Below are positions 51,601 to 62,870 of a stretch of DNA of 64,000 nucleotides, in pieces. The stretch's first letter is position 1; each line of letters begins with the position of its first letter. The notes below the pieces were generated by a model, which made no database searches, was not told where the DNA came from, and saw only the letters and a list, made by a program, of their open reading frames with translations. This DNA is from Ashinkailepas kermadecensis (Eukaryota; Arthropoda; Thecostraca; Neolepadidae): NCBI GenBank assembly GCA_034440615.1, contig JAOTOM010002941.1, forward strand, positions 60,920 through 124,919. Direction: 5' to 3'. The position numbers and the translations under genes were made by a program.

Positions 51601-52290
51601 TTGTGCAGGTTGAATTTAAGCAATGGACATGTTTCATGTCGAGACAAGTCTTTTTTCAAGTTTCACTAGTGATTTTTAATTTTAAAGACGATGGTGGCAT
51701 TTATTTATGTTTGAAAAATCCCTAAATTACTTAGATAATTCAAAAAAGCGTTCAGAATGCCTCTCTTTGTGATTGATCAAAATATATGTGACATCACATC
51801 TGTAGAGTTCAGCGATGCTTGACTGCCGCCCACTATATCTTCCATTTGGGATATTCAAGGTGCGGACAAGTCCTTTCCCCACAATTTTATACTTAAAAAC
51901 CTTAAATCACTGAATGTGTTTGAGTACACATCGTATGATCCAAGCACATCTCGATTTCGCTAATGTGCTAATTCGGTCGCTAATGTGCTAATGTATATGT
52001 ATATAACATATATGTCGCTAATGTGCTAATGTGTTTTGTTGCGCTTTGTTGTTGCCAATTGGAATTATGCATGTCATGCATAATAATGTATCGTGCAAAA
52101 ACGTTTAAGTTTAAAATAAACCTTTGTCACGCACACCTAAAAGTAAAACATTACGATATATTACAAATACAAACCCTTTGCGCACGTCTATGTTCGTACC
52201 TCCATTCGAAGGAATCTGAATCCGGACTTGGTGTCGGCTGCGCGTGGTAGCAGATGTGACTGCACCACATCCGCTCATAAATGATTAAAT
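48620..52290. other. No confident gene
   Basis: Includes a poly-G run at 49,002-49,014, a GGGGCGGATACAGGGTG end at about 49,063, a GACGCCTTTT/AGGCGTC hairpin at about 49,150, a CTGACCTGACCTGACCTCTG cluster at 49,718-49,785, a CCTGGATCCGCCCCTAG phrase at about 50,848, and GTGATTGGGGTGATTAGGGTG at about 51,110. Frames at 50,237-50,557 and 50,548-50,991 are unrecognised. Confidence 0.4.
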
Positions 52291-52296
52291 ACATAT

Positions 52297-52299
52297 ATA

Positions 52300-52366
<67 letters not shown>

Positions 52367-52450
52367 TATATATATGTATATACGTATATGTGTATATGTG
52401 TATATGTTTATATGTGTATATGTATATGTATATGTATATATGCGTATATG
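52297..52450. repeat. (TA)n and TATG microsatellite
   Basis: About 75 bp of TA dinucleotides followed by GTATATGTATAT variants. Frames through it are Tyr/Ile repeats. Confidence 0.96.
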
Positions 52451-52780
52451 CAGGGGCGTCGATTTGCATCCTTTTGTGGGGGCCATGGCCCCACCAATGT
52501 TGATCTTGGCTCCCCCATGTTGATTTGGGCCCCCCCCAATAACCTATGCTATTTTATGCTGATAAGAAAGCTAAAGGGGAAAAAAATGGGAAAAATATAA
52601 TGCTAAGTAGAAGCTTTGATGTTAACCAGCACATGTTGTACTGAAAAGAAAGATATTTGGATTGGATAGTGGACTGACTCTCCACCTTTTGCTGAACAAT
52701 GTAAAATTGTGTGCAAAAACAAAGAAAATAGCTGGAATTCCCTCCACTGTGGAAGTACAGCTTACATCACAAAATGTTGA
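52449..52780. repeat. Dispersed repeat, copy 1 (GCAGGGGCGTCGATTTG end)
   Basis: Colinear with 54,632-54,960. It opens with CAGGGGCGTCGATTTGCATC, then a GGGGGCC block, CAATAACCTATGCTATT, an A-rich tract, and ACCAGCACATGTTGTACTG. The left end looks like a MITE terminus, but no matching right terminus was found. Confidence 0.75.
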
Positions 52781-53567
52781 GATTAGCGATGTTGACGCAT
52801 TTTAAACCAGATTGTTTGAAGGAAAATATCTTAAGCAACTAAACAACAATTGCATGGTCATACTGATGCTTGTACACACCACCAATGGCAAAACCACATG
52901 CATATGGAGCTTGAACATGATTAAAATTCCATTATCAATTTCCAGTCATTGTCAAACTTGCATGCATATCATGGTTATCATTGAGATTGTGGATATCCAA
53001 ACTATAATTATATTTAGCAACCTACCCATCACACCATCAGTTTGATATTTACCAAGGTACCTACCTACCTACATGCCCAATGACAATGTGCATTTATATT
53101 GATATGGGGCAACCCAATCTCAAACTGAACCAACAAAAGCCACGTTTGAGCCAATCTGCCAGCCTATGAAAACACGAGAGCAAGGTCAGCAAGAAGGCGT
53201 ATAGACACCTCATTATAATTGATATTCCTGAAGAAAACAATGGGTATTAAGCTATTGCCATACATGACTTCATAAACAAACCCTAAAGAGTCATACAAGA
53301 CCAGTGTCTGGTAGCGGCAAAGGCCTGTAGCGGCATTAAATGCCGCCCCCACGCTACTATTACCTCAGAAGGTACACCAAAGTTCGCCTTGAAGATTTGG
53401 TGACGTCATAGTTTTTATCTTATATTGCAGAAATTGGTAGCATCAGGTGTGTTTCAATTTCACTGCGCATAAGACAATTAAAGCATTTGTCAATTTTCAA
53501 AGTTTAAAGAACCTAACCAAGCCGAACCTAACCTATCATAAGTTGCTGTTGAATAAAACATGATTGG
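52781..53567. other. No recognisable gene
   Basis: AT-rich DNA. Nothing recognisable apart from a few short unrecognised frames. Confidence 0.4.
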
Positions 53568-54263
53568 TAAACTTGCAGTTTAAGGTGATTTTTTGTTTGT
53601 TTTTATTTTTCTTCAGAATACCGTGTTCATGACGGTGACTAAGACGATGGGACCACTTATTTTCGGTTCAAATACGTTTGCAAATACGTAATATGAAAAA
53701 AAGACAAATTTTCCAACTGAAAAACCTAAACCAACCTACCCTAACCAATCCTAACCCATTTGTTTGCTTTATGGTGACAAATGTGTGTGAAAACTTTTCT
53801 TGGTTGGTTGGTTAGTTATTTGGGCTTACGGCCGTATTGACTGCGTACAGTCAATACGGTCATACAGCGCCCATAACACTTTTCTTGTTCCCACCTTAAA
53901 GCACAATAATACCTAAAAGTTACAAAAAACAAGTTACAAACATGTTCACAATTTTGTTTTCTTCAAAAGCAGCTTAGGTTAGGTTAGGTTTGGTTGGGTT
54001 AGGTTTCTTTTTTAGGTTAAGAATTTTCAGAAAATACATTAATTGACATTTTTATTTCTTTAATATTTTGTCCTCAAAAGATAGGTTAGGCTAGGTTAGG
54101 TTAACTCAGAGCCCCTTTTGGTAATATTTTGCTCACAACCTGAAAAGTAAGCATTCGCACGGAAAATAAGTGGGTCCAATCAACTTAGTCACCTTCATAA
54201 ACATGGTATTCTGCAGAAAAATAAAAAGGAAAGGAAAAAAAGAACACCTTAAACTGCAAAGTT
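53568..54263. repeat. Palindromic AT-rich element with CCTAA/TTAGG interior
   Basis: The left arm (53,568-53,664: ACTTGCAGTTTAAGGTG, ATACCGTGTTCATGACGGTG, GGGACCACTTATTTTC) pairs with the right arm (54,161-54,263: GAAAATAAGTGGGTCC, CTTAGTCACCTTCATAAACA, CACCTTAAACTGCAAAGT). The interior contains CCTAACCAA and GGTTAGGTTAGG clusters and a SINE tail at 53,797. A related palindrome lies at 59,650-60,394. Confidence 0.8.
53797..53872 (-). mobile_element. SINE tail, minus orientation, inside the palindromic element
   Basis: On the plus strand: TTGGTTGGTTGGTTAGTTAT, then TTGGGCTTACGGCC. This is the reverse complement of the tail at 7330-7431. A TATTGACTGCG/CGCAGTCAATA-type internal palindrome follows. 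Confidence 0.65.
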
Positions 54264-54631
54264 ACCAAATACTTCGCAATTTTGTGGGGAACTTTTTTGA
54301 TTTAAAAAAAAGTTTTCCCACTTGGAAAGCCTAAACTAACCCAACTTAACCAAACCTAACCCATTTGTTTGCTATATGGAGTTAATTGTGTGCAAACACT
54401 TGTCTTGTTACCACCTTAAAGCACAATAATACCGGTTTGGCTAGGTTAGGCTAGTTTAGTTGCTTAACTTGGAAATTATTTTTGACAAATTGTCAACAAT
54501 AAAATAAACTCGGAAATTTTCCTTCAAAAGAAGCTGACGTTAGGTTCGGTTAGGTTGGGTTCAGGTGTTCAAATTAGAAAATTTTCAGAATCTATCTTAC
54601 TTAATTTTTGGTTCTATTTTTTTCTCCAAAG

Positions 54632-54960
54632 CAGGGGCGTCGATTTGTATCCTTTTGTGGGGGCAATTGCACCAGCAATTTTGACTTTGGCCCCCTCAAT
54701 GTTGATTTGGCCCCCAATAACCTATGCTATTTGTATGCTGAGAAGAAAGTTAAAGAAAAAAAGAAGAAAAAAAACGCCATGCGACCTACATAGCTTAGTT
54801 GATGCCAACCAGCACATTTTGTACTGAAATGAAACAGATTTGAATTGGATCGTGGATTGACTATCCACCCTTTGCTGCAAAATTGACAACTTTGTGGAAA
54901 AAACAAAGGAGTTAGTTTTCCTTCCACTTTGCAAGCACGACTTACATCATAAAAGCAACC
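54632..54960. repeat. Dispersed repeat, copy 2
   Basis: Starts GCAGGGGCGTCGATTTGTAT and remains colinear with 52,449-52,780 through TTGACAACTTTGTGG and CTTCCACTTTGCAAG. Between 54,264 and 54,632 there is only AT-rich DNA with GGTTAGG words. Confidence 0.75.
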
Positions 54961-55192
54961 TTAATCCTTGGCAACGCGGTACATAGTTTATCGTCGCTTT
55001 ACCGAGGCTTATTGTACTGACGCACCCGAGCAGAAATCGGGCATATTCCAAATTCGGTAGAGAATTTCGGCGCAGCCTTTCGGCGCCGTGACGTCACAGC
55101 TCAGAAATATTGGCCTATGGCGGCTGCAGAAGTGACAAACACCTGCTTGTAAGTTATATAAGGTCAAAGCCTATCACCAAATGTGATGGGCT

Positions 55193-55513
55193 TTGATCTT
55201 ATATAACATCACTGCCGCATTTGACCGAGTACACAAATCCGCACTGGCACACAAACTCCACAAGATAGGCCTACGCGGACACATGGCACACCTTATTCTC
55301 AACTTCCTTAGAGACAGGACACTTAAGGTCCGATGCGGCGGTGTCACATCAAACACCACAACACAGGAGCAGGGCCTGGCTCAGGGGAGCGTGCTCTCAC
55401 CGAGCCTCTTCATCATCATGATCAACGACATACTTGCTGACCACACTGACACTTCACATCAGTACTCACTTTTCGCGGACGACATAGCCATTTGGACAAC
55501 ATCACAATGCTTC
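55193..55513 (+). pseudogene. J1 LINE reverse transcriptase palm fragment
   Basis: Reads ITAAFDRVHKSALAHKLHKI, QGLAQGSVLSPSLF (motif B) and SLFADDIAIWTTSQCFL (catalytic box). The usual first Asp of motif A is Asn (YNI). The reading stops making sense at the MITE boundary, TTAA at 55,514-55,517. Confidence 0.85.
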
Positions 55514-55517
55514 CTTA

Positions 55518-56444
55518 ACACGCGCCCTGGAGGGCCTCTGAGAATTACGCGCACTGGAGGGGGGGGGGGGCGGACTCCGCCCCCCCCTAAGATCTCGGCT
55601 CCTAGTAAAGCTGGATGGACGAAATTCGCAGGGTGGATGGGCACGGTAGTGAACTCTATTGTGTGCCATTATCGTGACCTTAGGTCAATATCTTCAAGGT
55701 CAAATGAGGTCAGATTGGCAAAATTTTCCGGTTTTGCGTGGCTTGGCTTCTCATCGTTATGGATCGCTGTGATTGTGTTTAAATGCTCAAAAATTGGCAT
55801 CAGTGATGTTTTGGACATTACTAATGATGTAATGCAGATGCTAGACCCAACATTTGACCTTAGGTCACCTATATAGCACCACTTTATCAGGTCAGTTACC
55901 TGTTCCAGTTACCGGAACCGGCCGCCCGCCCGACTGCTCCGTCGGGCAGCTCGGAGCAATCAGCTTGGTGGAGAAGGGAGTGAAGTACATGAATAAAGTA
56001 TGGACACGCAATGACAAACAGTACGAATGACAACCAGTAGTGCATTTATGGCAACATTCCAGTTGATCAAGTTTGGTTCCATTAACCTGTCATGAACTTG
56101 ACCTGACTTGACCTTGGTGACCTAACATGACCTTGAAACTATACAGCATATCAATATGCATCAAACAAGTCGCTAGTGTTGCCTAGAACACTTCCCTTTT
56201 GTCAGTATACTGGAGGCGCATCAGCGCCGATTTTTGTGGTCTGGCGCTATAACATTTTTTTACTTTAGCAGCCCCTAACTTGAAAAAAATTTTCGGCCCA
56301 TTTCCATTTTTCTTGCTTGAAACGACGTGCCGTTCATTTATAAGCAGCTACACTGAAAATCGCGTATATCGACCGGTAAAATCTGCAGTTATTTGCGAAA
56401 AACCGGAGGGGTGGGCGGATTTCGCCCCCCCTCCAGTGCGCGTT
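55518..56444. mobile_element. TTAA-flanked MITE (piggyBac-like), second copy
   Basis: TTAA occurs at 55,514-55,517 and 56,445-56,448. The left end reads CACGCGCCCTGGAGGG and then ACGCGCACTGGAGGGGGGG; the right end (minus) reads AACGCGCACTGGAGGGGGGG. After the left G-run comes CCCCCTAAGATCTC, exactly as in the element at 23,335, which shows one family. The interior has TGACCTTAGGTCA at about 55,676 and 55,857. Removing it with one TTAA rejoins the interrupted LINE reading across FLKAEK. Confidence 0.85.
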
Positions 56445-56541
56445 TTAAAGCCGAAAAAAACCCATTCAAGCAGGACTAGACCACATTGCAAAGTGATGCA
56501 AAACTTGGGGCTTCACCCAGTCCGCAGAAAAATCGGCCACT

Positions 56542-57818
56542 GTGACATATAGTCGTCTCCGCCCAACACCCAAAACTCTACTTAAAATCGATGGCTTTGC
56601 CATCGAACAGGTGCAATGCTTCAAGTTCTTAGGACTACATTTCGACGAAAAACTCAGTTTCAACACCCACATCACCACCATCTCAAAGCGATGTGCGAAG
56701 CGCATCAACATACTCCGTACACTTGCAGGCACAGACTGGAGCGGAGACAGGAAAACACTACTGCGACTGTACACATCAATCATACGACCCATCCTAGAAT
56801 ACAACAGCATCCTTCTTGCCACCATTTCAGAAAGCCAGAGCCGAAAATTAGAAATCATCCAAAACAGCTGCATCAGAGCAGCCACAGGTGCCCTCAGCAC
56901 CACACCGATAGCCAGTCTACTAGTGGACTCAAACACTCCACGACCGGAGGACACAACAGCTGTGCCGCTACCACATCAAAGTCAAGTCCATCAAAAATAA
57001 TCCAGCACAGCGCTGCTTTACGCCTGATAGATACGACAAGAGCCGATTTGCGCGCAAGCTTCCACCATATAGCATTCAAATTTCCACGGCTCTCTTAGAT
57101 CTGAACTTCGCAATGCCATCCACTGCAACTCGACCGCCCACTAGGCCATTATGGACTTTCAGTCAACCAAAGGTCGAGTACTTGATCTCGGAAAAGAAAT
57201 CCAATATCACATCGGCGGAAATTCTTGACCTCTTCCACAAGTTCGCCGATGACAACAAACAAAAATCACTAGTATTCACGGATGGGTCGAAACACGAGGA
57301 AAAGGTAGGAATCGGCATCACTGGACCAGGTCTCAGACTTTCCAAGCGTTTACCGGATAACTTCTTCATCTACTTCGCTGAAGCAATGGCCATTCTGGCC
57401 GCTATCACCATTCTCATGAGACGTAAAGCTAGAAAAGTAGTAATTTGCTCAGACTCCAAATCTCTTCCTCCAGTCAATCACTAACACCCACGACTGTCCA
57501 CATCACTTTATTGATAGAATCAAACAACTCGTGGCCCATAACGTAAATATGAACTTTTCCTTCCTCTGGATTCCGGGCCACGCCAACATCCCAGGTAACG
57601 AAGAAGCAGACTGGCTCGCAAAGCAAGCCTTAGCATTGAACACTTACCCTAGCGTGGAATATTCGGTAGACGACTGCAAAGCACTCCTGCAACGCCACAT
57701 TCGCCAACATCAACAGAACAAATGGACACAACACATCTCAACACAACACAAATCCAACCACACCCATGCCATCAAACCAACAATAGGTACATGGAACACA
57801 TCAAATCAATCTCACTGA
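56542..57818 (+). pseudogene. J1 LINE RT thumb and RNase H, frameshifted
   Basis: 56,542-57,000 has FKFLGLHFDEKLSFNTHI, KRINILRTLAGTDWSGDRK and IIRPILEYNSIL. 57,113-57,484 has FTDGSKHEEKVGIGI, YFAEAMAILAAI and VICSDSKSL. 57,531-57,818 has SFLWIPGHANIPGNEEADWL. These are the RNase H acidic positions (FTDGS, AEAMAI, CSDSKS, GNEEAD). A degraded C-GT-C-7-H-4-C knuckle follows near 57,913-57,960. Confidence 0.85.
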
Positions 57819-58922
57819 CAAAAAGAGGTCATCCCCACCCGACTTAGAACCGGTTGCACAAAACTAACACGGCCTCAATTATAGGGTGACCAATATACAA
57901 CACTGCACTGCGGCACCTGCAACACCACGTTAAGCATAGGCCACATCCTGCTAGACTGTAGTAACTTTAGCTCCCAAAGACAACCACTTAGGCATTCTGC
58001 CAAAAAGAGGGCATCACCCTCGCCTTCATCGCTTCTCGGTGACAAGCACCCAGAACTCCTTCAATTGCTATTTTAATCTTCAATTGCTATTTGAATATCT
58101 GTATGCCACACAACTAGCAGGAGCATTGTAGGCACCACACCACCAACACTCACATCAACTCGCAATGCATCACCGCGAAACACTCGAAGGAAACACGTAA
58201 ATAGCCATCCCCGCATGACGTCGGACGTACATGGGCCGATTTACTTCTCAATTAGAAATAATGGCTACCTAGCGGTGCCGTCGGAAGTAGATGAACCGAC
58301 TTGCATTAGGAAAACATAAACAAAAAGTAAAAATATAAATTAGCATAACGTAAAACGACTACCCAGAGGAGCCATCGGACGTGGATGAGCCGTTTGCCTA
58401 GCAACTCATAACGTATACGGCTACCCAGAGGTACAGCGGACGTAGAAGAGCCGAATTGCAAAACACCGTACTAACCCAATTGACAACGCTCCATGGCATG
58501 CTTAGACTAACCCGCTACTAACAACTAAAACGCGGCGGCCGGCGTGAAAGGCGGTGTGAACAATTACCTCCTTGTTCGCACGGTAAAGATCCCTCGGTGC
58601 TCTTCGATAAGAGTAGGCTAAAGCCAGCACCCTGGCAAAATCAACTTCTCGTCACTCTCACAACACCCCCAACCCCCCCAAAACTACGAATTATTTTGTG
58701 AAGGAGTAAAGTAAAACTAAACCATTTAGACATCAGGAAGCTGTCTCCAACCCAGACCCTTGCCTTCAGCACCTAAAACATCACGCAAACTAACGTAAAA
58801 TTCCTTAACGTAAATGTCCACTTGCCTGCACTTTGATCACAAACGCTCGCTTTATAGACAGACATGAACGTACTCGCTTTAAAGGCGGCGCAAATGACCT
58901 TCATGGTCCGGCACGCCTAAAA

Positions 58923-59649
58923 AATACCCCCCCCACGAAATGTGTCTGGAGAGACTTGATAGACACTAGCGCGCAATAAATGCCACAAATCGTGGTGGGC
59001 GTTCCTCAGAACATCGAAAATCGTAACATCCAAATACAAAATTCCAGTAAAAAAATTACAGCGCCTAAAGTCTAAATTTGAGGTTGCGGTCACCAAATGT
59101 GACGGAGGTGAGAAATTCGTGATGCAATTGCGCGCAGTGTTTAATCCGTAGCCCAATCTCATGTGACGTCGTACTGATTCGTTTTTGTACTTCGCACCTT
59201 CTGATGTATCTGCAGATTGGTGTGATTTTAAATAGTGAATAAATAGCCTGCTGCTATTTAATTCCGAAAGGAACAGTAGTTGAAGAAGTAGGCAGGTAAG
59301 CTTGAACAAGTCCAGTCCATGCCTTTATCTGATTTGTGCTCAGAGTTTCCATGTTAATATCACATAACTACCACGTTTGTCTTCAAGAAGGGCTGTTTTT
59401 AGTTTACTTTTATTAATATTTTCACTCCACTGCCCTTAGTGCTTTTTCTGTCCAGGATTGGGGCACCTATTGTTGCATTTCCGTCCAGGGGTTGGCACAC
59501 CTTTTGGTAAATTTATAGCTTAAGGCAATTTCTGATTTCTTGATTTTTTAATGCAATGTTTAAGAATGTGATGAACATGATGTTACTGCTCATGTTTGGT
59601 AAATTTGTGTTTGTAGGTGTTTTATGAATTCGTGGAATGTATCATTTCA
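58923..59649. other. No recognisable gene
   Basis: AT-rich DNA. A minus frame at 58,917-59,309 is unrecognised. Confidence 0.4.
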
Positions 59650-60394
59650 ATGCAATGTTTATGAATGTGACTCAGATGATGGGACCACTCATTGTCTATA
59701 CAAATTCCTACATTTCAGGTTGTGAGTAAAATAACACCAAAGAGGCTTTTAATTAGGCGACATAGGGTACAATATATTTTTTGTTATAAAAAAAAGAAAT
59801 GCAACATGACCTAACTTAACCTAGCCTAACCTCCCTTCAGAGAAAGCAAAATCAGCACATCAAGGTTTTAAAATTTCAAGCAATATATATTTGTGTATCA
59901 AAAACGTAACCCAGCTTAACCAAACCTAACATAAGCTGCTTTTGAAGAATACAAAATCAATTTCTGTAAAATTTTGGAACAATTCTTGCAAAAAAATGTC
60001 CAACTTAAAACACCTAATCTTATCTAACATAACCAAACCTAGCCCATTTGTTTGCTTGATGGAGGCAAATGTGTAATAACTTGTCTTGTTACCACCTTAA
60101 AGCACAATAATTCTGGTTAGATTATGTTGGGTCAGGTTTTTCATTTGTAAAATTCCAAGAAAATAAATTGCTTGATATTTTTCCAATGTTGTTTTTATAA
60201 TTGTTTTCTCCAAAGTCAGGTTAGGCTAGGTTAGGGTAGGTTATGTTGCATTATTAGCAAAATAACATTCAAAACAGGCTCCTAACTCAAAGCCTGTTTT
60301 TCATGTTATTATGCTCACAACCTGGAAAGTAAGCATTTGCACAGAAAATGAGTGGTGCCATCAGCTTTGTGACATTCATAAACATTGCATTGGA
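59650..60394. repeat. Palindromic AT-rich element, second copy
   Basis: The left arm AATGCAATGTTTATGAATGT, then GATGGGACCACTCATT (59,650-59,698), pairs with the right arm AATGAGTGGTGCCATC, then ACATTCATAAACATTGCATT (60,342-60,394). The interior carries the phrase TTGTCTTGTTACCACCTTAA found at 54,400 and GGTTAGGCTAGG clusters. A further one-armed copy lies at 60,735-60,880, and the interior phrase recurs at 63,210-63,280. Confidence 0.75.
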
Positions 60395-61430
60395 AATGTA
60401 AATTTACAAATATTAACAAAACACATAAAAGCACAAATGTAATGTACTTTCCTCTGCAAATGCATGATTTTCAATTAGGAGTACAAATAACACAAAAAAG
60501 GGTGTGGAGTTAGGAAAAATAGCATAAAAATAAAGTTCAAGATGTATGATAACCTTATCTAACATAGTTCAACTTCCCATACAAGAAATTAATTGTTTTT
60601 AATTGAAATTTTCTAGGCATTTTTCTCAAATAGTTTCAACTTAAAAAAACCTAACCTAAGCTACAAAAATTATTTACCAACAAATGATTATTTTTACAAC
60701 TTACCACAAAAGCCTAACCTAACCTGACAAACCTAACCCCTTTGGATGCTTCATGGAGGTAAAATGTGAGTAAAACTTGCCTTGTGGTTACCTTAAACTG
60801 CGATAATACCTCGTCTTTTGGGTAATTTTTTAGCTCGAGGACTTCTTTGAATTTCTTTTTTAATGCAGTGTTTATTAATGGGGTTTTTCCCCCCCATCTT
60901 TAGCAGAGGCCGAGTGCCATCCGCTAGAGATATGCTACGTTAAGGAAAGGGTTACGTTAATCCGGCTTATGTGGCATCCGGTTAGATCAATTAAGAAACA
61001 GAGGAAAGATGAGACGCCGACAAGCAAGGAACGTGGCGTAAAGTCCGACACACATACATGGGTGAAACATACACAGACACACGTATATACACAACGCATA
61101 GAAGTACACTTGGAGGGTGGGCAGCATCGTAGCCTGCGGAGAGGCTCCACTGCCCACCTGCGACCGAAAAAGCGAAGTAGAGGCCCGACGTCCAGGGCGA
61201 GTCGTGGACGTCCGGCCCGACCTTGTGTGTGTAGGTGTATGTTTTAGTTAAGGCTTGGAAAAACCTGAGAGGTGAAAAAACCAAGCGGCTTGGAAAACCC
61301 GAAGATGAAAAACCAAGCGCAATTTATAAGGAGAACCGTCCGTTTTGGCCAAATTGGATCAGTCTCTGCCTACCTAGTGTGTTACAACCTATATGTATGT
61401 GTTTAGCGACGATGGAGATGTTAGGGTTTG
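60395..61430. other. AT-rich repeats, then putative 3' UTR of LINE J3
   Basis: 60,395-60,890 is AT-rich with CCTAACCTAACC words. From about 60,900 composition changes abruptly. 60,900-61,430 is probably the 3' untranslated part of the minus-strand LINE that follows, because no other feature explains it. Confidence 0.45.
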
Positions 61431-62870
61431 ACATCAAATTACGTCCTCAAGTTTCGTGCCGTGCAAGTATGTGAATAGTATGTCAATGAGGTCCGGGTGC
61501 TTGTCACCAAGGAGGCTTGGTTGTGAAAGTGGAAGACGGTTTTGCGCTATGTAGGTAAGAAGTGGGCGACGTTGTAGTTGGTAGGCTGGGAAAATGAGCA
61601 AGAAATGTTCCCCAGTGTTACGAATACCACATGTTTGGCAGGACGGAGCGCGGAGAGGTCGATCGAAGAGGAAATTATGCGTGAGATTCGTGTGCCCGAG
61701 TCGGAGTCGGGCAAGGTGGATCTCGTGTGTGCGCGTGAGTTGTCTGGGAGAGGGCCATTTGGCGAGAAGGGGTTTAATGTGGTGCAAGTGAGTAGTGTTG
61801 TGATTCCAGCATGCCTGGAGATATGTGTTGAATAATCGGTTGGTGAGGGATATAAGGTCACAGGGGGGGACTGGGAGGTTGGGGGCGGGTGGGAGATCGA
61901 TGGCTCGACGTGCGAGCTCATCTGCCCGCTCGTTGCCCGGAATCCCCATGTGGCCAGGGATCCAGAGCAGTGTGAGGTGAAGGTGGACATGATGTGTGTG
62001 ATAGAGTTCCCGGATAGCGTGTAGTGTGGGGTGTGTGGTGGGGTGTATGGCTGCGAGAGCGTCGATGGAAGAACGTGAGTCGGTGCAGATGATGGTTGGT
62101 GTGGAGATGTGATGTTGAATGATGTGGTGTAGACAAGCGTAGATTGCGACTAGTTCGGAGGTGTAAACCGAGTGGTGTGGTGTTAATTTGATTTGGCCAA
62201 AGCTGGGTCCACCGCACCAAGCAGCTCCCGTACCGTCCGTGGTACGGGAGCCGTCTGTGTAGAAGTATGTGTGATGGGGGGTGGGCGGCTTGATATTCGA
62301 AAAATGTTTGTTGGGTATCGATGGGGGAAAGTAATTTTGTGTTTTGGTGGAAGAGATATTCGAGTTTGGGGTGATACATGTGCCAAAAGGGGAGAAGGGG
62401 AGGGAATTTGCCGACGGTTACCTTGAGGAATTTGAGTGCGAAAGTAAGGACATGTTTCAAATGTATGCCAATGTTGTGTCTGTTCTTATTATAGGTAAGT
62501 CTGAGGGGAAGTTTAGTGAGTGCGGGGGGTGGCAGGGTGGTTGAGCTGTGTTGTGGTCCGAAAGTGGTATCTGACTAGTTGGAGTGTTCTGCGGTGTTGT
62601 AAACTTGGGAGGTGGGCCTCAGCCCGGATACTAGTAATGGGTGTAGTGTGGTGTGCTCCGGTGATGAGGCGAAGAGCGTGATTTTGTATGCGTTCAAGTG
62701 TTGTGATGTGTGACGGATATATATGATCGAAGATAAACGCATTGTATTACAGGACTGAGCGAATCAGAGCGATATACATAGTGTTAAGGGTAGCCCTGTC
62801 TGCACCCCAGTCGCGACCGGAGATGCAGCGCAGGAGATTTAGCTGTTTTGCGCAGCGTTGTTTTAGATAA
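61431..62870 (-). mobile_element. Jockey/I-like LINE fragment (family J3)
   Basis: The minus strand carries the RT thumb (NLLRCISGRDWGADRATLNT-type sequence at 62,860-62,780), RNase H pieces in two frames (62,460-61,918), and IPGNERADELARRAIDLPP and LLGDKHPDLIDILFTYLHG (61,949-61,434). The C-terminal knuckle has lost its last Cys (C-QT-C-7-H then LLIF). It is truncated on the 5' side at about 62,870, where CCTAA-rich DNA resumes. Distinct from J1 and J2 in sequence. Frameshifts make it inactive. Confidence 0.82.

Larger units (their letters stand above)
55187..58922 (+). mobile_element. Jockey/I-like LINE (family J1, copy 2), split by a TTAA MITE
   Basis: 5'-truncated within RT motif A. Order: RT palm (55,193-55,513), TTAA MITE (55,518-56,444), RT thumb (56,450-57,000), RNase H (57,113-57,818), C-terminal knuckle and tail (57,890-58,080), and a long 3' UTR to about 58,922 with its A-rich end. 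The last 770 bp are shared with 3124-4008. Frameshifts and stops at about 57,000, 57,485 and 57,820 make it inactive. Confidence 0.88.
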
